In this document: positions 55,201 through 62,900 of the stretch, piece after piece
How the letters are laid out: every line of letters begins with the position of its first letter
Numbering within the stretch: the first letter of the stretch is position 1
DNA from: Dongia_A sp039808885
Lineage (GTDB): Bacteria > Pseudomonadota > Alphaproteobacteria > Dongiales > Dongiaceae
Assembly: GCA_039808885.1 (NCBI GenBank)
Contig: JBDHTX010000013.1
Location: 44,371-108,370 of the forward strand
Direction of reading: 5' to 3'
Length of the DNA stretch: 64,000 bases
Notes under the pieces: generated by a model
What the model saw: the letters and a program-made list of their open reading frames with translations, nothing else
The model's database searches: none
What the model was told of the DNA's origin: nothing
Translations under genes and position numbers: made by a program

Positions 55201-56395
55201 GGATCTGAGCCAGCTCTCGGCCACCCTGGCCTCGACGGTGACGACCAGCGTCGCCGGGAACCTGCGCACCGACAGCGGCAACGCGGCCGGCGCCGATGGC
55301 GGCTATGTGCGCCAGTTCACCTTCGACGGCACCAACTTCAACTACGACGGCACGACCGTCACCCAGAGCGGCGCCGCCCTGGCGTTCACCCAGGCGGCGG
55401 GCGTGCTGACCTTCTCCGCCGACGGGTTCAAGGTGGTCGTCGACATGAACACCGGCGGCTACACCTACTCGGTGCTGGACGGTGCCGTCCTGCCGGCCAA
55501 CGAGACCTTCGGCTACACGCTGATGGACAATGACGGCGATGCCGCCAGCAACACGCTGACGGTGGCGATCGCGGGCGGCGACAGCGCCCCGATCGCGCGC
55601 GACGACACGGTTATCACCAATGTCAGCGGCGGCAATGGCACCAGCATCGTGGTGCCGGACTACGCGCTGCTGTGGAACGACACCGATGCCGATGGCGACC
55701 GCATCAGCGTCGGCACGATCTCCGGCATCAGCAACCTCAGCGGCGTCGTGCATGCCGGCGGCAACGTCACGATCACCGACAACAACTCGAATGGCGGTGA
55801 GTTCACCTACGACGCCAGCGCCAACGGCCGCCACGACACCGGCGATGTGGTCGTCGACCGCGGCCAGGCGGGCGAGAGCACGCTCGACGGCAACGGTCTC
55901 GACAACATCCTGGTGGGCCGCAGCCAGGCCGACACGCTGAACGGCAACGAAGGCAACGACGTGCTGCTGGGCAGCGGCGGCAACGACACGTTGAACGGCG
56001 GCGCGGGCCACGACCTGCTGGTCGGCGGCGCCGGCAACGACACCATCAACCTGTCGAGCGCCAGCGGCGACCACGACACGGTGATGATCACCAGCGTGCT
56101 CGATGGCAACGACCGGGTGTCGAGCTTCGGCGACGGCGTCAACAATGGCGGCGCCGACAGCCAGGATCACGTCAACCTGGACCAGCTGTTCGACAGCCTC
56201 GGCGTGGCGACCGATGCGCGCGAGGCCCGCGTGCAGGTGACGGATGGCGGCAGCGACGCCGTGGTCACAGTGGATCTGACCGGCAACGGCTTCGATGCGA
56301 GCGACGTGCACGTGACGCTGCTCGGGATCGGCAACCCGTCGAACATCTCGGTCGGACTCGACAACACCGACGACATCGTGCTCGGTACCGCCTAA
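49298..56395 (+). CDS. Giant LapA-class type I-secreted adhesin 2 (with beta-propeller-like insert, VWA, RTX)
   Basis: The 2365-aa protein has the same N-terminal module as adhesin 1 (about 1-190), with TAAG at 129-132. Two tandem repeats of about 300 residues start near 204 and 504 (xAFLKEDVxxPIALIAxPGA, DxVTQIVLxNIPAxW). Further DUF-like repeats follow at about 805 and 1078. A WD/NHL-like region at about 1215-1450 (LYGFTTGPGQNKYLVSIDPA; KMYGLDKSGSSTYLYEINLA; LWAVDRVSGQVYQIDP) is unusual in adhesins. A T1SS-143-like repeat (about 1596-1773) leads to a VWA domain (about 1787-1985; LDVSLSM, SYTNYDEAL, LSDGNPN). RTX repeats (NEGNDVLLGSGGNDTLNGG, about 2210) and a VC_A0849-like C-terminal region (DGNDRVSSFGDGVNNGG) end the protein. 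It starts ATG 49298. Confidence 0.9.
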   Translation: MATDSTHLNPGTYSNDNGADSSGSELDFGAVHLTAAGQPVQLPQGQRVVLIPVQPGETLTLPTDGTDGLLAKIGAEGNLSIVVDGRTIIFQGYVQATEQAPVNLMTTGGTAIDVAELVAATDPNLDIQTAAGPAAGGQGEGGGGIFTPFVPGSGPGLIGAEGVLGATDLAYKLIDDDRRLYVTAEDVAPGEASVTTFAAINPAGEAFLKEDVETPIALIALPGAGDQVTQIVLDNIPAGWTVNLAGITLTEGTLGAVTLIGNTLTIAIVGATPGVPVSASVPVTAAADSDVDGADLVVQATAVDGSATATASSTFNAVVDAVLDQYVDVSQSAPAAAGESALSQTVGLNLAGALAGAAGTPFTHSFAGGAGNDGDGSEILPTSATITLPDTAIDLVLGGGVPAGTTLTETAPDSGVWVLSAGSPADLQAALGFVQAVIPAGFDGTIDGSVSVTTAEANTPEGAAPASGSEPDTSDNAVTDTASFSVTVKPDTSVETAVEVGTEGAAFLKEDVYGPIALIATPGATDHVTQIVLSNIPADWDVKTGAGDIQLSSGTLGTVTFSGGVLTLEVVGAADGVAITATIQAKAGPDSDVDGAALNLAATAVDGDGGESATGSSNFNVGVDAVLDQYLDVSQGKAPTLNESSVTQYVGLNLTSVVAGADGTPFANSFAGGAGADGDGSEQLPVSARITVPNTAIDLALAVGFPAGATIAETAPNSGVWVLNAANAADLQLALGFVQAVVPAGFDGTVNGSIAVTTQEANTPEGNAPLSGAEPDTSDNTYTDTTSFAFTVNNAHCNAIGGHIRIAEDTVFNQYDHTLPQTAAAGQIAFGSVVSLGVGEALTALTITGIPTGAMATISGAAIANGVALTPAQLADWIGGAAIVVTPPANRDNDFSLSFSGQTTDTSSGVLSAIGGNVTVRVDAAADDPTNVTIDALSSSGDEQFLSGETGTVKVTASFGDIADGTETHSLTITAPAGFVITSVANFDGLTAANFSGLGTGTVTVSIPGGDAGVSNLVLNVTAPATYAGATPTFTVTANAVDTPTDQGTGAGNVDNPVNNLASESASDAVSFRTDCADGSTSGVVYVTEDSRPNQYLGNFATVVGGTVALNLVPADDEQFVSVTINNIPLGVVISDGLQTVTGTGANSITILAANLGTVTLTQPNNDASNDYTLSYTAVIKDPTSNDTSTIGGSLAVTVDAVADQPTALDTTVSPRGFAYSVAESKDTGEATLFRIDLDTGAVKVVGPVTIPNSTQPDIEGLAFNTANGLLYGFTTGPGQNKYLVSIDPATGATTVIGASSPVGEMGTEFVGNTFYAVVGSGNTSQLYTVNTATGGFTAVGGTTGANIAIDGMAYNSGNGKMYGLDKSGSSTYLYEINLATGAASHPVLVGNNVDLQNLAYGLDGKLWAVDRVSGQVYQIDPVAGGLSLVSTVPVSYFQGDGFESLAISPNAGDKVDPGSKFGFGFTADFGDHTDGSEDHTILIKLPSSAWDDSSTSPAPTVLAAGNSYGVPAGTYLIVDADALINPATGVASGSVVLAAPAGATGDQTFTVYAVAKDGELPGDTVDPAHEIAGNNLSVVSTVQVVHVGPSGPTAEDVVAKVDEDGIAGTGNNDNRAGDNNANVAPDTAASEAVWQATLPVNWSGNVGSIGLTAGDWSGLRTADGHAIVAIGAGSGLLQGYDATEVTGGVPNPGATPVFEVQILNAATGAYEVRLLQALQHPDSNNNPADNATDDGTASYEDNLTVPVRVSYTNSGGTVTKDLSIDVDDDSPVANALSKSTTVANQVNTNLLLVLDVSLSMEDPSGLTGLNKLQLAVASIKELIEQYDARGDVMIQIVTFSTNADIQPAGVWLTVAQAKDFLSGLSAQSYTNYDEALTDAMTAYGNSGKIAGAQNIAYFLSDGNPNRPSGDAGIDSGEETAWTNFLKANDVNAYALGFGQPGDVDPVQLNPVAYNGAQEINTNSTVVTDLSQLSATLASTVTTSVAGNLRTDSGNAAGADGGYVRQFTFDGTNFNYDGTTVTQSGAALAFTQAAGVLTFSADGFKVVVDMNTGGYTYSVLDGAVLPANETFGYTLMDNDGDAASNTLTVAIAGGDSAPIARDDTVITNVSGGNGTSIVVPDYALLWNDTDADGDRISVGTISGISNLSGVVHAGGNVTITDNNSNGGEFTYDASANGRHDTGDVVVDRGQAGESTLDGNGLDNILVGRSQADTLNGNEGNDVLLGSGGNDTLNGGAGHDLLVGGAGNDTINLSSASGDHDTVMITSVLDGNDRVSSFGDGVNNGGADSQDHVNLDQLFDSLGVATDAREARVQVTDGGSDAVVTVDLTGNGFDASDVHVTLLGIGNPSNISVGLDNTDDIVLGTA

Positions 56396-56448
56396 GACCA
56401 ATGCGAGAGGGGCGGGGCGCAAGACGCTCCGCCCGCGCTCCGGATGCC

Positions 56449-56485
56449 CCGGCCGCGGTCCCACCGCGGCCGGTTTGCGTTTCAG
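56449..56485 (+). terminator. Terminator-like hairpin after adhesin 2
   Basis: CCGGCCGCGG (56449-56458) pairs perfectly with CCGCGGCCGG (56464-56473) around TCCCA and is followed by TTTGCGTTT. A second hairpin (GGGCGGGGCG/CGCTCCGCCC, one G-U pair) lies just upstream at about 56411-56434. Confidence 0.7.
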
Positions 56486-56622
56486 GCCGCAGGCGCATCG
56501 GTCTTCGCTCGATATATGAGGGTATGTTGGAATACCAATAATAATTGTGATCGCATTGGGCCCCTCAGCGCCAAGCAACCCGGTGCCCGCCAGTGCCTCG
56601 GCCGGTTAACGACCTGCCCGGA

Positions 56623-56637
56623 CACATTGTCAATGTG
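56623..56637. promoter_or_regulatory. Dyad CACATTG-T-CAATGTG
   Basis: Perfect 7-bp inverted arms around one base, about 90 bp upstream of the shared adhesin promoter block. It has the form of an operator for a dimeric regulator; which one is unknown. Confidence 0.35.
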
Positions 56638-56723
56638 GTGAAATCTAACGCATTGAAATAACGTTGAAAAATGCGGCTGGTGCAATTTCCGCAGCATTTG
56701 AAAAATAATTAAAACGATATATC

Positions 56724-56814
56724 CACGTATATTACAACGAACTTGTGGCGAATTGCGGAACGCCCGGTCTCGTAGCCATAATCCGCACCGTCAGAGGTCA
56801 AGCTTGGGGAAGTT
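56724..56814 (+). promoter_or_regulatory. Adhesin-3 upstream regulatory block, shared with adhesin 1
   Basis: CACGTATATT (56724-56733), GCGAATTGCG (56748-56757), CATAATCCG (56777-56785) and TGGGGAAGTT (56805-56814) repeat the order and spacing found at 38551-38639. CGCATGAC near 56883 (TTTCGCATGACG) also recurs before adhesin 1 (GGCGCATGACC, near 38692). Confidence 0.6.
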
Positions 56815-56913
56815 TTCGATCTCTGCAATCGAACCGGGCCACGAGAACCCGGGCGGTCTGGACTAGGAGACGTCGTGCGTTTCGCATGACGAATTCACTG
56901 AGGGCAAAATCAG

Positions 56914-59900
56914 ATGGCTACGGATTCCACGCATCTCCCGCAGGGCGAGTCGATCACTGATGCCAGCGCCGATATGGCCGGCACGGAGCACGAGTTCGGT
57001 TCGGTTCAATTGGCTGCGGCGACGAACGGCGCTGGCGAGCCGGTGCAGGTTCCGCAGGGCCAGCGTGTGGTTCTCATTCCGGCGCAGCCTGGTCAGACGA
57101 TCACGCTGCCGACGGACACGACGGATGGGTTGCTGGCCAAGATCGGGCCCGAGGGCAACCTCTCGATCGTGATCGACGGTCGCACGATCATCTTCCAGGG
57201 TTATGTGCAGGCGAACGAGCAGTCGCCGATCAAGATCGTCACTGCCGATGGCGATCCGGTCGACGTTGCCGACGTGGTTGGCGCGACCGACCCCAATCTC
57301 GACATCCAGACGGCTGCGGGTCCGGCGACGGGCAACACGGGCGACGCCGGCGGCGGCGGCATTTTCATTCCGTTCCAGGCGGGTCCTGGCCCTGGCCTGA
57401 TCGGGGCGGAAGGCGTTTTGGGCGCGACGGCGCTGCAGTACAAGCTGATCGACGACGAGCGCAAGCTGTTCACGCGGGACGAGGACACCGCGCCGACCGA
57501 CATCCGGATCACCTTCGACATCCTCGGCGGCGTCATCAACGAAGACGATCTGCAGGGCGATGCGCGGGTCGAGCTGCAGCCGCTGAGCGAGCGCGGCAAC
57601 AGCGCCTCGTTCCTGCCGCCGCAGAGTGGCGGCGATTTCGGCCAGGGCAATGATCCTTTCGACGGCGAGGACCGCGAAGAGGGCGGCGCCGACAGCGACG
57701 GCAACGATGGCTACCCGGATTCCGACCGCGAGCCGCTGCAGACCGTGGCCACGGTGAAGGTGACCTTCGGCGACGACATTCCCGGCACGCTCTCGGTCGA
57801 CACCACGAATCTGCCCGCCGGCCTGACCTCGGAAGGCGAGCCGGTCATCTATGAACTGCAGCCCGCGGGCGGCGGCCAGGGCAACGGCATCGTCGCGTTC
57901 GTCGATGCCGACAGCGACGGCAAGTATACCGACGGCGTCGACCGCCTGGTCTTCGACGTGAAGGTGCAGGAAGACAAGTCCGACAGCGAGTTCCATGTCG
58001 TCTTCACGCTCTACGACAACATCGACAACGCGGCGCCGGACGCGAATGGCGACGGCCGCGCCGACCTGCTGGGCGCCAACGAGCAGACGCTCGATCTGCC
58101 GGTGAAGCTGACGGCGGAGGATTCCGACGGCTCGACGCTGTCCACCGTGATGCACCTGGGTGTCGAGGACGACATCCCGTTCTTCGGCGAGACGGGCTAC
58201 CAGTGGACCGAGGGTTCCAGCCTGTTGCTGACCATCGACAACGTCGACCCGGCGATCGCGCATGACGAGAGCTGGTTCCCGCAGGGCGACGCGGACGACC
58301 AGTCGATCTTCAATCCGAATGCCTGGAACGCGGCGCAGGACGCCTATGCGAAAGTCACCGGCGCCGGCTTCAGCCTGCCCTACGGCGACAGCGTGGGCGC
58401 CGTCTTTGGCATCGCGCAGAACCAGGTCGCGGCCAGCTTCGGCGCCGACCAGTCGTCGCGCGAGCAGGACAAGGACGCCGACGATCCGACCGCCCGCAAC
58501 TCGATCTTCGGCGAGCTCGAGGACCGCACCGACGCCGACGGCGACGGCCTCGACGACGGCGAGAACGAGCATCCGTTCGAGCTGTTCATGATCGCGACCG
58601 GCGGCGGCGCCGGCGCGGTGCCGACCGAGGACAACCTGCTGACCCCGGGCAACGAGGGCAACCTCACGATCGCGGATCAGGTCACCAACGCGACCGTCAC
58701 CTGGAACGGCGAGATCGAGACGATCAAGCTGCACCAGATCGATGCGCAGACCATCGTCGGCTATATCGAGGTCGAGAACCAGCCGCAGCAGGACGCGCGC
58801 GAGAGCATCGCGGTCGACCTCGGCACCGGCAAGGAAGCGGTGTTCGTCATCACCATCAACGACGACGGCACGCTGACCTTCGTGCAGTATCACCAGATCA
58901 ACCACGACACGGACGGCCCGACGTCGGCCGACCACGACGACGGCTTCCAGATCCTGGGCGAGGACGGCACGCCGGTCATCCAGGTCCGCATCAGCGACAA
59001 CGACGGCGACCACGCGACCAAGCCGCTCAACGTGGTGGTGCAGGACGACGGCCCGAAATTCTGCGGCGTCGACTGGGGCTATGACTACGACGCGACCTCT
59101 CGCTTCAACGGCACCGGCCTGATCGACGAGGACAAGCTGCAGCCGAACGGCAACGGCGATCACGCCTATGGCGACGATCCCGGCCGCGTGCACACCGACG
59201 GCAAGATCAGCTTCAGTTTCGGCGTCGACCAGCCGGGCCACCTCGCCATCCAGGCGATGGAAATCAAGGACGATAGCGGCCACGTGGTCCTGTCGCTCAG
59301 CGTTGACGGCAACGGCGATCTGATCGGCGCGAATGACCTGCATACCGCCGATGGCCAGCCGGTCATCATCGGCCGTTCCGGCCCCGACGTCGACGGCGTG
59401 GTGACCTGGACCGCTTATGTCAACCTGGGCACCGCGGAATCGCCGGTGCAGGGCGATCCGGTCTTCACCTTCACCCTGGACAGCGAGGGTGCCGGCATCG
59501 GTGAATTCGATTTCTGCCTGCTCCAGCCGCTGGCGCATCCGTTCACGGATGACCCGAGCACGGATGCCGACAACGACGCGACTTCCTTCGAGGACAATCT
59601 GCATGTCGATGTGACCGTTCGCGGTTACGACGTCGACGGCGACTGGTCGGAAGGCCACATCAACATCAGCGTCGATGACGACAGCCCGGATGGCTGCAAG
59701 GTCGATATCCGCCTGGGCGGCGGCGAGGGCGAGGATGCCCTGCTGGTCCAGGACGAGACTGCGGGCGTGCAGGACAAGGGCGATGGCGTCTCCGGCGCCT
59801 CCGATCCGGACGCCAGCGCGCAGGACGAGGATGACGTCGCCGATCCCAGCGCGGCGCTCGCCGCCTTCGAGGTGACGCGCGGCCTGCTCTCCAACCTGGG

Positions 59901-62900
59901 CCACGCCCAGACCAACATCGTGGTCGACCTCAGCGGCGGTTCGGCCGATGCCGATGCGGCGATCGGCGCCGACCGTCCGGGCAGCGTCGGCGCGGTCTCG
60001 CTGGTGGATTCCGCCGGCAACGCTTTCGACGGCGACGCCACGAATCTGCGCGACACACAGACCAACCGGCAGATCTTCCTGTTCACCGAAACCGTCGACG
60101 GCGAGACCTTCGTCGTCGGCCGTGTCGGCACCGGTGGCGGCGCGGCGGACAGCGAGGGCGCGGTCTCCTTCGTGCTGCACGTGACCGATACCGGCGCGCT
60201 CGAGCTCGGCCAGTATCGCGCCATCCAGCACAATGACACCGGGTCGCTGGACGAATCCGTCAGGCTGCTCGGCGGCAACAACGAGAACGCGATTGTCCAC
60301 TTGCAGGTGACGGTCACCGACGCCGATGGCGACGCCGTCACCGTGATCCGCCCGCTTGGCGGCGGCAACGAGGGCGCTTCCGCCATCGTCTTCCAGGACG
60401 ACGGCCCGGTCATCCACAAGACCGAGAACGGCATCTCGCTGCAGCTCGACGAAACGGTTGGCGGCGACGGCACCGACTTCGACGATCCGGCCTATCCGGC
60501 TGCGCCGCAGGACGGCCCCGCGATCGAGAACGACGAGGAGCAGGGCATCATCCTGCCGATCAGCCTGCAGAACCACGGCGACCCGCTTGGCGTCGCGTCG
60601 GCGGAAGCCTCCACGCTGTTCAGCTACGATGCCGGGGCGGACGGCGACTACTCGCACAGCTACAGCCTGATCATCGGCAATGGCGGCGTCACCGGCCTGC
60701 ACGACACGCTGAAGGGCCAGCCGATCACCCTGTATGACGGCAGCGGCACGATCTATGGCACCAACACCGATGGCGACGTGATCTTCGCCATCAACGTCGA
60801 CGGCAGCGGCCACATCACGGTGGCGCAGTACCAGGCGATCGACCACGGCGGCGAAGAGGGCGAGTTCGGCGCGCCCGATGAGCTGCTGAGCCTCCCCCAG
60901 GGAGTGCTGTCGGTACAGCTCAGCGTGACGGACGGCGACTATGACACGGTCACCGAGAGCCGCGACATCGGCAGCGCCATCACCTTCGACGACGACGGCC
61001 CGAAGGCCGATCTGGTCGACATCAAGCTCGACGTCAATGGCGATGGCCTGCTGATCCATGACGAGACCAAGGGCGATGACGGCGACGACGACGTCGCCGG
61101 CCCGCTGCCGGTCTTCTCGGCCCTGGAGCTCAGCAAGAGCCTGACCGCCATCGGCTATGCGGCGACGGTGGTGACTGTCGACCTCAGCGGCGGCACCGGC
61201 AATCCGAACGCGGCCTACGGGTCGGACGGCCCCGGCGCCACGACTCTGAGTCTGACCGGGGCCGGCGGCTCGTCCCTGTTCGGCGCGGCGACCAACCTGA
61301 CCGACACCGCCACCGGCGGCGCGATCTACCTGTTCGCGGTGGGCGGCGGCATCGTCCTCGGCGTCGTCGGCAACGACCCGGCCGGCCAGGTCGCTTTCGC
61401 CCTGGCGCTCGACGATTCCGGGAATCTGTCCCTGGCGCAGTATCGCGCCATCGTTCATTCGGAAGCCGGCGACGAGGCCTCGGGCAAGCACGACGACCCG
61501 ATCACGCTGCTTGCCGGCCCGAACGGCGAGGCGGCGGTCTATATCTCGGCCATCGTCACCGACAAGGATCACGACAGCGTCCGCGTCAGCGTGCCGCTCG
61601 ACGGCAAGGATGGCAACGGCGCCATCATTTTCGAGGATGACGGCCCGAGCACCCACCTGACGCTGGGCTCCGGCGCCGCGCTGGTGCTGGACGAATCCGT
61701 CGGTCTGCCGGCCCTCGACCAGCCGGCCGATCCCAACGCCAATGACGAAGCCGGCAATGTCGATGGCGACATCGCCTATGCCCACATCTCCGCGGGCGCG
61801 CTGTTCGGCGAGAGCACGAATTTCGGCACCGACGGCAAGGCCGCGACGGGCGACCGCGTGTTCTCGCTCGAGGTGAAGGGCGAGGATTCCGGCCTGGTGG
61901 ACTCGGAATCTGACCTGGCGATCATCCTGGTCGACAAGGGCAACGGCGTGGTCGAAGGCCATGTCGGCGCCGCCGACGGCGAGCTGTCGTTCCGCGTCAC
62001 CGTGGACGTCGCGACCGGCGACGTGACCGTGTCCCAGTTCCGCGCGGTCGAGCACGACGATGCCAATGACCCGGACGAATCCGCTTCGCCGGAGATCATG
62101 GACGGCGACAAGCTGCTGCTGAAGCTCACCGTCACCGACGGCGACGGCGATACCGACAGCGACACCATCGACCTCGGCGCCGTCATCCGGTTCGAGGATG
62201 ACGGCCCGACCGCGCGCGACGACGTGGATTCGATCGAGACCAGCGACAGCGGCGCCACCTTCTTCGCCAGCGGCAACGTCATCTCCGGGACCGGCGTCGA
62301 CACGCCCGGCGTGGACGACGGCGGCAGCGACAAGGTCGCCGTCATCAGCAAGCTGCAGTCGGTGACCCAGGATTCCGACCCCGATGGCGGCTTCGTCGCC
62401 AACGGCGTGTTCGGCACCCTGACCATGGATGCCGCGGGCAACTACACCTACGACTTCGATGAGGGCAACTGGCTCGGCAAGGTGCCGTCGGGCTCGAAGG
62501 AGACCTTCACCTACACCTATACCGACAGCGATGGCGACAGCGACACCGCGACGCTCACCATCAACCTGGGCGACGCGACGGTCTCGACCTCCGCGGTGGT
62601 CAATCCGGGCGGCGCATCCTTGATCAAGGAAGACGTCGAGACTCCGGTGGCCCTGACCGCGACGCCGGGTGCGGGCGACCACGTGACCCAGATCGTGCTG
62701 GACGACATTCCGGCCGGCTGGACGGTGAACCAGGGCGGCATCACGCTGTCGAGCGGCACGCTTGGCACCGTGACCCTGGTGGGCGACACGCTCACCATCA
62801 ACATCATCGGCGCCGGTGCCGGCGTCGCCGTCACCGCCACGGTGCCGGTGACCCCGGCGGCCGACAGCGACGTCGACGGCGACAACCTCGTGGTCCAGGC

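Larger units (their letters stand above)
56396..56913. other. 518-bp intergenic region between adhesins 2 and 3
   Basis: It holds a double hairpin/terminator near 56410-56485 and a dyad CACATTG-T-CAATGTG at 56623-56637. An AT-rich stretch at 56640-56740 precedes the regulatory block shared with adhesin 1. No gene was recognised. Confidence 0.6.
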
